DNA of 34,554 nucleotides from Spirochaetales bacterium (GTDB lineage Bacteria > Spirochaetota > Spirochaetia > Treponematales > Treponemataceae). The notes under the pieces were generated by a model that saw only the letters and a program-made list of their open reading frames with translations, ran no database searches and was not told the origin of the DNA. The position numbers and the translations under genes were made by a program. Below are positions 24,246-32,094 of the stretch, in pieces. Where the stretch lies: positions 1 to 34,554 of the forward strand of contig JAUNWH010000030.1 of NCBI GenBank assembly GCA_030540405.1, in the 5' to 3' direction. Every line of letters begins with the position of its first letter. Position 1 is the first letter of the stretch.

Positions 24246-25630
24246 ATAAATATACGCCAGAAGAACCGATAGCGGCAATTGCAACAGCTCTTGTTCCTTC
24301 TGCAATCGGAATTGTCAGGACGAGCGGAAAAAACTGCATTGAGCTTGTAAGCGAAATTTTTTCACGAAAAAAAGCTCTCTTGCAGGCTGCTGGAAATTCT
24401 CTTGTTTACGGATGGATTGAAAATGCAAAAATTCAGAACGGAAACAAAAAAATTGATGAAGTTATGCTTGGCGTTTACAAAGCTCCAAAATCTTTCACAG
24501 GCGAAGACATGGTTGAAATATTTTGCCATGGCGGAGTAAATGTTGTAACTTCAGTTTTTTCTTTGCTGCTTGAAAATGGTTTTAGAAAAGCCGAGCGTGG
24601 AGAATTTACGTTCAGGGCTTATATAAACGGAAAAATGGATCTTACAAAAGCCGAAGCTGTAAAAGAAATAATAGACAGCCGCACAAATGCTTCCAGAAGC
24701 CGAGCCGCCGGACGTTTAAGCGGAAATCTTTTTGAGCAAGTTTCTTCTATTAAAAAGCTGATTTTAGACACGATTGGAAACATAGAAGTTGAAATTGAAT
24801 ATCCAGAAGACGAAGAAAATATTTCAGAATCGTTTGACACTTCATTGCTAAAAGAAGCGCAGAAAAAACTTTCAGATTTAGCTTCTTCTTGGAAAGCTGA
24901 AAAACTTTATCAAGACGGAGCAAGAGTTGTTTTGTGCGGAAAAACCAATGCCGGAAAATCAAGCCTTTTCAATTCGCTTTTAAAAGAGGAACGTGCAATT
25001 GTCAGCAGCATTGAAGGAACGACCCGGGACTGGCTTGAGTGCTGGACAGATTTTGCGGGAATCCCTGTAAGGCTTTTTGATACCGCCGGCCTTAGAAAAA
25101 CTTCAGATTTAATTGAAGAGCGCGGTGTTGAGCTTGCAAAAGATTTAAGCCAGGATGCGGATGTTATTCTTTATCTTGTTGACAGTTCAAAAGGAATTTT
25201 AAAAGACGATTTGGATTTTATTGAAAGCCAGAAAAACATTCCGGTTGTTTTGGTTTTAAATAAATGCGATTCATCTGATTTGAATTTGGGCGGAATAAAA
25301 AAAATCTGGAAAGATTCTGTAAAAATTTCTGCAAAAAATAATATTGGAATTGAACAGCTTGTTTTAAAAGTAAAAGATATTTTGTTTGACGGCGAAAAAA
25401 CTGAACGTGAGCAAAGCGGGCTTGGTTCAGCGCGGCAAAAAAAATCAGTTCAAGAGGCTTTGGAACGAGTAACGCACGCTTTGGAAATTTCTCAAGATTC
25501 CACCTACGGACTTGATGCGGTTGTTCAGGATTTGGAAGATTCTTTGGAAAGCCTTGGGGAAGTTGCAGGCGAAGTTTCTCCAGATGATGTCCTTGAAAAT
25601 ATCTTCAGCCGTTTTTGTGTCGGCAAATGA
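24242..25630 (+). CDS. mnmE: tRNA uridine-5-carboxymethylaminomethyl modification GTPase
   Basis: A 462-residue MnmE (TrmE/ThdF), which with MnmG modifies U34 of several tRNAs. The N-terminal folate-binding domain has IAAIATALVPSAIGIVRTSG and FTGEDMVEIFCHGG. A helical domain holds the inserted G domain: G1 GKTNAGKS (233-240), G2 EGTTRD (259-263 region), G3 DTAG (280-283) and G4 NKCD (340-343). The protein ends FCVGK, carrying the invariant catalytic Cys. Length is standard. The ATG overlaps the stop of the DUF4015 gene, with a GGTGGA site. The promoter of the next gene overlaps its stop codon. Confidence 0.97.
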   Translation: MNKYTPEEPIAAIATALVPSAIGIVRTSGKNCIELVSEIFSRKKALLQAAGNSLVYGWIENAKIQNGNKKIDEVMLGVYKAPKSFTGEDMVEIFCHGGVNVVTSVFSLLLENGFRKAERGEFTFRAYINGKMDLTKAEAVKEIIDSRTNASRSRAAGRLSGNLFEQVSSIKKLILDTIGNIEVEIEYPEDEENISESFDTSLLKEAQKKLSDLASSWKAEKLYQDGARVVLCGKTNAGKSSLFNSLLKEERAIVSSIEGTTRDWLECWTDFAGIPVRLFDTAGLRKTSDLIEERGVELAKDLSQDADVILYLVDSSKGILKDDLDFIESQKNIPVVLVLNKCDSSDLNLGGIKKIWKDSVKISAKNNIGIEQLVLKVKDILFDGEKTEREQSGLGSARQKKSVQEALERVTHALEISQDSTYGLDAVVQDLEDSLESLGEVAGEVSPDDVLENIFSRFCVGK

Positions 25631-25655
25631 CAACAGATTTTTTTTTCAGTATAAT
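25627..25655 (+). promoter_or_regulatory. Leaderless-type promoter overlapping the mnmE stop
   Basis: ATGACA (25627-25632) overlaps the mnmE TGA. A 17-bp spacer and a perfect TATAAT (25650-25655) follow. The ATG of the next gene is 9 nt downstream with no Shine-Dalgarno. Confidence 0.72.
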
Positions 25656-25664
25656 CAGATTCAA

Positions 25665-26471
25665 ATGAACGAAATAGATTTTTTAGCGGAAGAAATTTTT
25701 TTACGATATGGAAATGTAAAGCGCGCTCGCGGACCGTTTTTGTATACAGAAAAAGGCAAACGCCTTACTGATTTGTATCAGGAAAATGGGCGGGCAATTT
25801 TGGGCTGGGGTGGCTCTTCTGCATTCACAATGCTAAAAAATGCCCTTGACCGCGGAGCGACCGGCAGCTTTAAAACTTGTTTTTCAGGAAGGCTTGAAAA
25901 ATCTGTAAATGCTCTTTTCTTTGGATGTAAGCGTAAAGTTTTTATCTTTGCAAAAAAATCTGATTGCCTTTCCGCCGCTGTAAAAATCAGCCCGCAAAAT
26001 ACTTTTGTCTGGAAGCCTTGGAGCGAAACTGCTTTTGAACATGACAATGCTGACTGCATAGTTTTTGAGCCGCCTCTTCCTTGGACAAGCGGAATTTACA
26101 TTCTTGCTGTAAAAATTGATTTGGCTGAAAAAATTCCACAAGATGTTTTAAAGGAAACAATAAAACTTTCTTCGCCAATTGAAGCCGCCGTTACCCGCTC
26201 AATTTATAATTTGATTTCGGCATTGCAGGCTCGGCAGGAAAAAGACTGGTTTGTTTATGATTTTGCTTTGACAAAATACTGGCAGAGAAAAGGCCCTTAT
26301 CTTTTTCCGAAAATTCCAAAAGAGTTTTATGGAAAATTTCTTTTGCATTGTCTTGACCTTGGAATTGTCGCAAGCCCTGTTTATGAGCAGCCGAGCATTG
26401 TTCCGTTTGGCGTAGATAAAGGCATCTTTGAAATTTTAAAGAAGAATCCGTTTGTTTATAAGGATGAATAA
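25665..26471 (+). CDS. Degenerate aminotransferase-like protein
   Basis: A 268-residue protein whose N-terminal third resembles class III PLP aminotransferases: LRYGNVKRARGPFLYTEKGK, then RLTDLYQENGRAILGWG, the usual strand entering the cofactor domain. The family is normally 400-450 residues. Here the middle, including the Schiff-base lysine segment, is reduced or unrecognisable, while a C-terminal-domain-like end (LDLGIVASPVYEQPSIVPFG) remains. It is therefore either a fold relative without PLP chemistry or a divergent enzyme. The frame is intact, so it is not a decayed pseudogene. I chose the ATG at 25665 from promoter spacing. An upstream in-frame extension runs antisense-free through mnmE and looks unlike protein. 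Confidence 0.65.
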   Translation: MNEIDFLAEEIFLRYGNVKRARGPFLYTEKGKRLTDLYQENGRAILGWGGSSAFTMLKNALDRGATGSFKTCFSGRLEKSVNALFFGCKRKVFIFAKKSDCLSAAVKISPQNTFVWKPWSETAFEHDNADCIVFEPPLPWTSGIYILAVKIDLAEKIPQDVLKETIKLSSPIEAAVTRSIYNLISALQARQEKDWFVYDFALTKYWQRKGPYLFPKIPKEFYGKFLLHCLDLGIVASPVYEQPSIVPFGVDKGIFEILKKNPFVYKDE

Positions 26472-26563
26472 TCATTTTAGAAATAAGTGGATTTTTGCCT
26501 AAAACTGAATTATATTTGATATAGGCATTTTATACTGCTGAACATATTTCTAGGAGGAAAAAT

Positions 26564-26980
26564 ATGAGAACTGAAAAAAGCGGATGGACTGCGGCGCTTT
26601 TTATTTTGCAGATTGCAGTTGGCGCAATGCTTGCTGTCGGAGGAATCTGGGCTTTGCAGGGCGACGGAGATTTTGCCGCAAGATCAATCAAGGGGCTTGT
26701 TTCTGGCAATGCAGGAAATATTCTTGTAATTGTCTTCGGAGTGATTGAGCTTCTTGTTGGTGTCTTTATGATTTTAAAGATTGTAATTGGCGACCGCTTT
26801 GGAAGCTTTGGAACTGTCCTTGCGCTGATTGCAATTATTGTTTGGATTGTTGCCATTGTTCTTTATGATATTCTAGGAGCAAACGGAATTCTTAACGGTG
26901 GCGCAAAAAATTTCCTTGAGTGGCTTTATACTTTTGCCCAGCATCTTATTATTCTTGGTGCGATTTTAGCAGTAAGATAA
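26564..26980 (+). CDS. Small four-helix membrane protein
   Basis: A 138-residue integral membrane protein with about four transmembrane segments: WTAALFILQIAVGAMLAVGG, ILVIVFGVIELLVGVFMILK, TVLALIAIIVWIVAIVLYDI and the C-terminal FAQHLIILGAILAV. Residues between helices 1 and 2 include DGDFAARSIKGL. I cannot assign a family with confidence; similar small proteins occur in treponemes. The start has an excellent AGGAGG site 7 nt upstream and a TATACT (26531-26536) -10 candidate without a clear -35. A terminator follows directly, so it is a single-gene unit. Confidence 0.8.
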   Translation: MRTEKSGWTAALFILQIAVGAMLAVGGIWALQGDGDFAARSIKGLVSGNAGNILVIVFGVIELLVGVFMILKIVIGDRFGSFGTVLALIAIIVWIVAIVLYDILGANGILNGGAKNFLEWLYTFAQHLIILGAILAVR

Positions 26981-26995
26981 TTCAGATTGCAAAAC

Positions 26996-27027
26996 AAAAA
27001 GCCCGGCAATTTTGCCGGGTATTTTGT
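26996..27027 (+). terminator. Intrinsic terminator of the membrane-protein gene
   Basis: CCCGGCAA (27002-27009) and TTGCCGGG (27012-27019) form a perfect stem, preceded by AAAAA and followed by TATTTTG, so it can act in both directions. Confidence 0.85.
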
Positions 27028-27035
27028 TTACTTTA

Positions 27036-27067
27036 ACAGATTCTCTTGTCAAGCAAGAGAATGACAG
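27036..27067. repeat. Palindromic repeat, single-unit copy R5
   Basis: Reverse complement reads ACTGTCATTCTCTTGCTTGA and CAAGAGAATCTG: one hairpin unit of the family, in the gap between convergent genes at 26980 and 27079. Confidence 0.8.
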
Positions 27068-27078
27068 TTTAGTACTAT

Positions 27079-27972
27079 TTATTTTCTTATTCTTGCAAAA
27101 AGTTTTCTTAGAAGTCCGACTTTTCCAAATCCAAGCCAGTAAAGAAGCATTAGGAACAAAACAGAAGGAACTCCAAAAATCACAATGTACAATGCTGTAA
27201 AAATAAATTTCACAAAGAAATTCAATATGTTTGCAAAGAACTGCCGCAGCTGTGAATTTGTGTCGGGCATTACAAATCCGCTTTCATTTTGATTTACTGG
27301 AAGTTCCGCTGTAACATAAATTGTAGAATAATCAATTTGCGATTTTAGGCGGTTCATCTGGCCTTGCATTCTTTCAAGCTCAGAAGTTACATCGTTGATT
27401 TTTGTTTCAATCTTTAGCATATCCTGCATATCTTTTGCTTCTGAAAGATATTTTTTGAGCCGTTCAAGCAAAACTTTGCGTGTTGAAAGCCGAGTGTCCA
27501 AATCATAAAACTGTTCTGTAACGTCGCTGGAATTTATATTTTTTGATTTGAGTTTTCCAATCTGTCCGCATTCCTGCATTGCCTGTGAAAACGAGCCGCT
27601 TGGAATTTTTGCCGTTATCCTTATGGAGCTTGTGTTTTCAAACGAATCTGAAATATATCCGTCGAATTTTTTTACCCAGGATTCAACGGATGATTTGGAG
27701 TCTGCAAGATTTGAAACTTCAATTGTAAGATTTCCTGTGTAGACAAGTTTTCTGTCTTGCCTTGGCTGCTCAGATTCAGAAGGAAGCTCTGCTGATTCTT
27801 CAAACGCCATGTCTTGCATCACGTTCATTGCGGAATCTGCCCTTGCCGACATTTTCATTGATTTTGCCATTGGTGCAAACATTTCATTTTTCACAGCCTG
27901 ATTTTTTCCGCATGAAATAAATAAAAAAGCCGCAACTAAAGCTGCCGCTGATTTTCTTAAAATACGTTTCAT
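27079..27972 (-). CDS. DUF4349 lipoprotein with coiled coil and C-terminal membrane helix
   Basis: A 297-residue lipoprotein (signal MKRILRKSAAALVAAFLF, lipobox ISC). The mature part has a Ser/Met/Glu-rich linker, then the DUF4349 domain: RKLVYTGNLTIEVSNLADSK, DGYISDSFENTSSIRITAKIPSG with strands, a long coiled coil (LSTRKVLLERLKKYL, ETKINDVTSELERMQGQMN), SQIDYSTIYVTAEL and a C-terminal hydrophobic helix (FIFTALYIVIFGVPSVLFLM) followed by basic residues. This arrangement is standard for DUF4349, a widespread family of unknown function. A GGAGGA site precedes the ATG. The leader borders repeat R6, whose outer end contributes a possible -10 (TATATA). Confidence 0.88.
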   Translation of the reverse strand: MKRILRKSAAALVAAFLFISCGKNQAVKNEMFAPMAKSMKMSARADSAMNVMQDMAFEESAELPSESEQPRQDRKLVYTGNLTIEVSNLADSKSSVESWVKKFDGYISDSFENTSSIRITAKIPSGSFSQAMQECGQIGKLKSKNINSSDVTEQFYDLDTRLSTRKVLLERLKKYLSEAKDMQDMLKIETKINDVTSELERMQGQMNRLKSQIDYSTIYVTAELPVNQNESGFVMPDTNSQLRQFFANILNFFVKFIFTALYIVIFGVPSVLFLMLLYWLGFGKVGLLRKLFARIRK

Positions 27973-28030
27973 TTTTCCTCCAAAGCTATATAGCCCAAAC
28001 TTCGAGTTTTGATAAGAACAGTAATTTAAG

Positions 28031-28133
28031 TGTCATTCCCGTGCTACGACACGGGAATCTGTTGGAAATTTTCAATAGATTATCAACCGAGTTTCTTTCA
28101 GAAACATCGCAGGGGTCAAGCCCGATAATGACA
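28031..28133. repeat. Palindromic MITE-like repeat, full copy R6
   Basis: TGTCATTCCCGTGCTACGAC to ATAATGACA, nearly identical to R1, including the shared core. Outer arms extend the symmetry: TTCGAGTTTT (28001-28010) and AAAACTCGAA (28143-28152) are perfect inverted repeats, and TATATA occurs at both 27987-27992 and 28161-28166. The whole element may therefore span about 27986-28166. Confidence 0.9.
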
Positions 28134-28205
28134 TTAAATTATAAAACTCGAAATTAAGGTTATATATTTAAAATAATTAATTTTGCCTTGGGTTACAGTT
28201 TCGCA

Positions 28206-29087
28206 TTAGCTAGCTGAAAATGTGTGGTCTGTTCCGCCGTGAGTTTTTTCCAATGCGGGCTTTAGCTGTTCTGTCCAGAATTTGTCTTCAATTTTATATC
28301 CGCCTGACGAGAATCCTATTTTTCTATCTGCGCGGACTTTTTCTCCGTGGAAATCGCTTCCTGCTGTTGTAATCATTCCAAGTATTTCTGCAAGCTCTTC
28401 AAGCCGCCGAGCTTCGGAAAGCCTGATTCCAGGATGATGTGCTTCAAGTCCTTCAACGCCCGAATTTCTTATTTCAAGCATTGTTTCTTCCATTTTTCCC
28501 CAGGAAACGTACATTGACATTGGATGCGCCTGAACTGGAATTCCGCCGGATTCTTTTATTGCTTCCACTGCTTTTTTTAAATTTTCCCCGGTTTTGTCTA
28601 CGTAGCAAGGACGGCCTTTTGCAAGGAACAGGTCAAATGCCTGCTGAGCTTTTTTTATTATTCCTTTTTCCATGAGAAGTTTTGCAAAGTGAGGTCTGCC
28701 GATTGTTTTTGTGCCGGATTTTTCAACAAGCTCTTCATAAGAAATGTCGATGTTTTGCTCTTGAAGTTTTTGTATTATTTTTTTGTTTCTTGAATTTCGC
28801 TCGGCTCTTAGAAATTCAATTGTTTCAAGAAGTTTTTTTCCGGGCTTTTTGAGTCCCAGTCCAAGAAGATGAAATTCTCCGCTCGGCCATTCTATAGAAA
28901 TTTCTATTCCCGGAATAAATTCGATTTCAAGTTCTTTTGCCTTTTCTTGAGCTTCTAGAATTCCGTCTATGTTGTCATGGTCTGTAAGCGCAATTACTGA
29001 AATTTTTTTTTCTGCGGCGTAGGAAATCAGCTGGCTCGGTGTGCAGGTTCCGTCGGAAGCTGTTGAATGTGTATGCAAGTCTATCAT
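28206..29087 (-). CDS. PHP-domain phosphoesterase
   Basis: A 293-residue PHP-family metal-dependent phosphoesterase of the YciV/RNase AM type (related enzymes cleave 3',5'-bisphosphorylated nucleotides or trim RNA 5' ends). All four PHP motifs are visible: DLHTHSTASDGT, LTDHDNIDG, FIPGIEISIEW, and GSDFHGEK near the end, plus GRPHFAKLL, VQAHPM and EAHHPG. Length matches this subgroup (about 280-295). The ATG at 29087 yields MIDLHTHS, as is typical; upstream AAGAGA is a weak ribosome site. It is divergent from the cNMP gene and followed by an R6-containing gap with no gene. Confidence 0.92.
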   Translation of the reverse strand: MIDLHTHSTASDGTCTPSQLISYAAEKKISVIALTDHDNIDGILEAQEKAKELEIEFIPGIEISIEWPSGEFHLLGLGLKKPGKKLLETIEFLRAERNSRNKKIIQKLQEQNIDISYEELVEKSGTKTIGRPHFAKLLMEKGIIKKAQQAFDLFLAKGRPCYVDKTGENLKKAVEAIKESGGIPVQAHPMSMYVSWGKMEETMLEIRNSGVEGLEAHHPGIRLSEARRLEELAEILGMITTAGSDFHGEKVRADRKIGFSSGGYKIEDKFWTEQLKPALEKTHGGTDHTFSAS

Positions 29088-29203
29088 GCGGAATTCTCTT
29101 TAACAAGGTAGCATAAATAAAAAAATTGTGGTATACTAAACAAGTATAGGTGTTTTTTCAAATCAATGCTCTTTTATGAGTTTTGGTTTTTGCGAGGAAG
29201 GTT

Positions 29204-30484
29204 ATGTCAAAGGTTGTGCAATTCAGCAAAGGCTCTATTATTTTTTTTGAAGGCGACAAAGACGAAAATATTTATATTCTCCAGTCAGGCGCAGTTGCTT
29301 TGCGCAGCATGGATTTGGAAACTGGAGAGCAAATTTCAGAGCAGCTTCACATTGGAGAATTTTTTGGCGTAAAAAGCGCGCTTGCCAAAATGCCAAGCCT
29401 AGTAACTGCTTCCGTGCTGCTTGATTCAACCGTTGTTCAGCTTTCAGTTTATGAGTTTGAAAAAATGTTTGGCTCAAAAGCTTTTATCACAGAAAAAATG
29501 CTTAGAGTTTTCAGCAAGTCGCTTAGAGATATTCATAAAAAAACAGAGCAGTATTTGGGCGGAAACAGCATTTCGATTTCGCCGGAACACGGAATGTTTA
29601 TGGTTGCCAATGCTTTTTACAATGACGGCCAGTTCAAAAGTTGCTGCGACGTTCTTACTAGAATTTTAAAGCTGAATCCTAATCCTGCGAACAAAGTGGA
29701 AATTGCAAAGCTTTTTAACAATGCGAACACAAGAAAAGGCAGGGAAAATGCCCGCAATGTTTCTTCCGAGGATATTTCCGCAAAATCTGGAAGCCTTTCT
29801 GTGAACCAGTTTTCGCTCCCTGCTTTTGACCGCTTTACAAAAAAATACAAGCGCGGCGATGTGATTATAAGCGAATTTGAGCCGGGTGAAACTTTCTATC
29901 TTATAAAATACGGCGAAGTTCAAATTGAAAAGTGCATAAAGAACCAAAATAAAAGTTTGGACATTCTTGGCAGCGGAGCTTTCTTTGGCGAAATGGCGAT
30001 TCTTGATAATTCACAGAGAAGCGCGTCTTGCGTTGCTAGAACTGATGTTGCCTGCTTGGAATTCAACAAGGAAAACTTCAAGGCGCTTGTGCTTGGAAAT
30101 CCGCAGATTGTAATGAATCTTCTTAAGCTTTTCTGCAAAAGAATTTATGACCAGAACCGCCAGTTTAAAATTGTCCTTATAAAAGATATTTACACTAGAA
30201 TTTGCGATGTTTTTTTAATGTATGACGAGCTTGCCGGCGGATCTTCTAGAAGAAAAGATGACGACGGAAACTTTAAGCGCAAGTTTTTTATCACTGCAAA
30301 TGACATTGCAAGCTGGGCTTCTATTCCGCTTGACCAGGCAAAGGATTGTCTTGTGCGTCTTATGGACCGCGGAAAAATTCAGATTTTTGAAGACTACATG
30401 ATTGTTTCAAATATTCACGATATAAGAAGAATTGTTGATTCGTATTACATGAAACTTGGCTCAACAACAAAGCAGCCAACTTGA
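29204..30484 (+). CDS. Double cyclic-nucleotide-binding regulator with TPR-like linker and Crp-type end
   Basis: A 426-residue protein. Residues about 5-110 form a first cNMP-binding domain (FSKGSIIFFEGDKDENIYIL, IGEFFGVKSAL). Residues about 130-170 look like one TPR unit (MFMVANAFYNDGQFKSCCDV then LTRILKLNPNP). Residues about 205-330 form a second cNMP domain with the better phosphate-binding cassette (LGSGAFFGEMAILDNSQRSA). Residues about 350-410 resemble a Crp-type winged helix (FITANDIASWASIPLDQAKD). The first domain lacks the full FGExALL-R cassette and may not bind ligand. GAGGAAGG precedes the ATG at 29204. An earlier start at 29183 is less likely. A signal-controlled DNA-binding role is inferred. 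Confidence 0.88.
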   Translation: MSKVVQFSKGSIIFFEGDKDENIYILQSGAVALRSMDLETGEQISEQLHIGEFFGVKSALAKMPSLVTASVLLDSTVVQLSVYEFEKMFGSKAFITEKMLRVFSKSLRDIHKKTEQYLGGNSISISPEHGMFMVANAFYNDGQFKSCCDVLTRILKLNPNPANKVEIAKLFNNANTRKGRENARNVSSEDISAKSGSLSVNQFSLPAFDRFTKKYKRGDVIISEFEPGETFYLIKYGEVQIEKCIKNQNKSLDILGSGAFFGEMAILDNSQRSASCVARTDVACLEFNKENFKALVLGNPQIVMNLLKLFCKRIYDQNRQFKIVLIKDIYTRICDVFLMYDELAGGSSRRKDDDGNFKRKFFITANDIASWASIPLDQAKDCLVRLMDRGKIQIFEDYMIVSNIHDIRRIVDSYYMKLGSTTKQPT

Positions 30485-30494
30485 GTAGAAAAAA

Positions 30495-30523
30495 GATTGC
30501 CGGATTCGCACCGGCAATGACAT
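30495..30523. repeat. Palindromic repeat, single-unit copy R7
   Basis: GATTGCCGG, ATTCGCA, CCGGCAATGACA: a strong hairpin 11 bp after the cNMP gene stop, in the convergent gap before 30552. It may double as a transcription end. Confidence 0.8.
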
Positions 30524-30551
30524 TTGACTTATCAGATTTTTCTATGACAAA

Positions 30552-31112
30552 TTATTTCAGCTCAAGGCCAATGCTGAACGCTTTTCCTGCAAAGTCGCCC
30601 AGCTTAAGATAATGCTGGTTCACAGGATCGTATGAAATCGGATTCAGTTTTTTGACATCGACTTTTCCGTTTGAATCAAGCACAGATTCGTCAATGCTTA
30701 CATTCACGATTTGACCGAACAGGTGGCTTGTTTTTTCGTCGTAGCTTATGAGATTGCACTCAAGCGCAAACGGAAGCTCCCTGATTAGCGGCGCGTCAAC
30801 GAATTCCGACTTTTCCGCATGAAATCCCGCCTTTTCAAATTTGTCCGGCGTATTGTTTGCAGAAACCAGTCCGACGTAATCACATTCCTTTGCGAATTCC
30901 GCAGTTCCCACGCTGACCGTAAAAGCCTTGCGTTCTAGAATATTTTTTACAGTTTTATGCGACGCGCTCAGGCAAAGCCCTATTTCCTTTTCATCGCTGA
31001 TTGCGCCCCAAGCCGCATTCATTGCGTCCGGCGTCCCGTCCTTGTCGTAAGATGCCACGATAAGCACCGGCATAGGATAAAGCCATTCTTTCGCACCGAA
31101 ATTCTTTCTCAT
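30552..31112 (-). CDS. Flavin reductase-like (FMN-binding split-barrel) protein
   Basis: A 186-residue protein of the flavin reductase domain family (DIM6/NTAB type), which binds FMN and often reduces flavins or serves as a flavoredoxin. Typical features are the N-terminal YPMPVLIVASYDKDGTPDAM with NAAWGAISDEKEIGLCLSAS (FMN phosphate contacts), HKTVKNILERKAFTVSV, YVGLVSANNTPDKFEKAG and the late HLFGQIVNVSIDE strand followed by DPVNQHYLKLG. The ATG has an excellent GGAGGA site. It appears to be a single-gene unit with an upstream gap of about 390 bp holding two hairpins and repeat R8. The physiological partner is unknown. Confidence 0.92.
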   Translation of the reverse strand: MRKNFGAKEWLYPMPVLIVASYDKDGTPDAMNAAWGAISDEKEIGLCLSASHKTVKNILERKAFTVSVGTAEFAKECDYVGLVSANNTPDKFEKAGFHAEKSEFVDAPLIRELPFALECNLISYDEKTSHLFGQIVNVSIDESVLDSNGKVDVKKLNPISYDPVNQHYLKLGDFAGKAFSIGLELK

Positions 31113-31167
31113 AATTCCTCCAAAAAAAATTAAATAGAAAATATCAATTTTCGATTTGATTTTTTTA

Positions 31168-31226
31168 GCATATTCGCAATGAAATGAGAATATGCAGTTG
31201 ATAATAAAGTTTGCAACGCAAACTTT
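31168..31226. other. Two perfect hairpins upstream of the flavin reductase gene
   Basis: GCATATTC (31168-31175)/GAATATGC (31188-31195) and AAAGTTTGC (31206-31214)/GCAAACTTT (31218-31226) stand in the divergent gap 31113-31501. They could be operators or leader hairpins of the minus-strand gene. The rest of this gap is repeat R8 and the aroK promoter, with no gene. Confidence 0.5.
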
Positions 31227-31288
31227 TAAATAAAAACCTTGACGCTATTTTAGGCAAAGTTTTTATTACATCCTCCTGTAAAAAGAAT

Positions 31289-31394
31289 TGTCATTCCCGT
31301 ACTTGATACGGGAATCTGGTATAAAATTTTAATAGATTATTAACCGAGTTTCTTTCAGAAACATCACATGGGGGGCAAGCCCGATACCGACAGT
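31289..31394. repeat. Palindromic MITE-like repeat, full copy R8
   Basis: TGTCATTCCCGTACTTGATA to CCGATACCGACAGT, with the shared core AACCGAGTTTCTTTCAGAAA. The right outer arm AAAACTCGA (31398-31406) matches that of R6. The right end is more diverged (ACCGACA for AATGACA). Confidence 0.88.
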
Positions 31395-31465
31395 TGCAAA
31401 ACTCGATATTCAACCTTTTGCTTAATATACAAAAAATTTTGCATTTTGGCATTAGCTGATTGAGG

Positions 31466-31494
31466 TTGACCGGCGTTATTTTTTTTATGATAAT
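31466..31494 (+). promoter_or_regulatory. Leaderless-type promoter of the shikimate kinase gene
   Basis: TTGACC (31466-31471), a 17-bp spacer and GATAAT (31489-31494). The ATG at 31502 is 7 nt after the -10, with no Shine-Dalgarno between. Confidence 0.75.
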
Positions 31495-31501
31495 CAGCTT
31501 T

Positions 31502-32005
31502 ATGAAAAACAATGTGATTTTAATCGGAATGCCCGGAGCTGGAAAAAGCACAGTTGGCGTTGTGCTTGCAAAACTCTTGAATTATAAATTTATTGACAGC
31601 GACATTGTGATTCAGCAGAAAATGAAGAAAAAACTCAAGGATATAATTTTAGAGCAAGGCGCGGAATATTTTAAGAAGATTGAAAATAAAATTAATTCCG
31701 GCTTGAATGTAAAAAAATGTGTTGTTGCTACAGGTGGAAGCGTTGTTTTTGGAAAAGACGCAATGGAGCATTTTAAGAAAATCGGCACAGTTGTTTATTT
31801 AAAAGTAAGTCTTTCTTCCCTTGAAAAACGGCTTGGAGATTTGGATAAAAGAGGAGTTGTCCATAAGCCCGGCGAAACTCTTCTGGACATTTTTAATGAA
31901 CGCGCCCCACTTTATGAAAAATATGCGGATATAATTATTGACGAAACTGATTCAGAAATATCTCAGGTTGCAATGAAAATAGAAAACGCGCTTTTTTATA
32001 AATAA
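31502..32005 (+). CDS. aroK: Shikimate kinase
   Basis: A 167-residue P-loop kinase that phosphorylates shikimate in aromatic amino-acid synthesis. The Walker A motif GMPGAGKST is at 9-17, the substrate Asp34 is in FIDSDIVI, the GGS at 78-80 replaces the usual GGG, the lid Arg117 lies in DKRGVV, and Arg134 of NERAPLYEKYAD matches the substrate-contacting Arg. The normally invariant shikimate-binding Arg of the FRxxE motif is Lys58 here (GAEYFKKIE). Conservative, but worth noting. I chose the ATG at 31502. In-frame codons before it overlap the promoter. The last A of the stop codon is the first base of repeat R9. Confidence 0.88.
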   Translation: MKNNVILIGMPGAGKSTVGVVLAKLLNYKFIDSDIVIQQKMKKKLKDIILEQGAEYFKKIENKINSGLNVKKCVVATGGSVVFGKDAMEHFKKIGTVVYLKVSLSSLEKRLGDLDKRGVVHKPGETLLDIFNERAPLYEKYADIIIDETDSEISQVAMKIENALFYK

Positions 32006-32091
32006 CTGTCATTCTCGTGCTATAAATTTTCGTGAGGATTATCAGCCGAGTTTCTTTCAGAAACATCGCAGGGTCAAGCCCGATAATGACA
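32005..32091. repeat. Palindromic repeat, internally deleted copy R9
   Basis: ACTGTCATTCTCGTGCTATA to CGATAATGACA, with the shared core but with the right arm of the first hairpin lost. It begins in the aroK stop codon and ends 3 bp before the stop of the convergent patatin gene, filling the whole 89-bp gap. Confidence 0.88.
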
Positions 32092-32094
32092 ATA

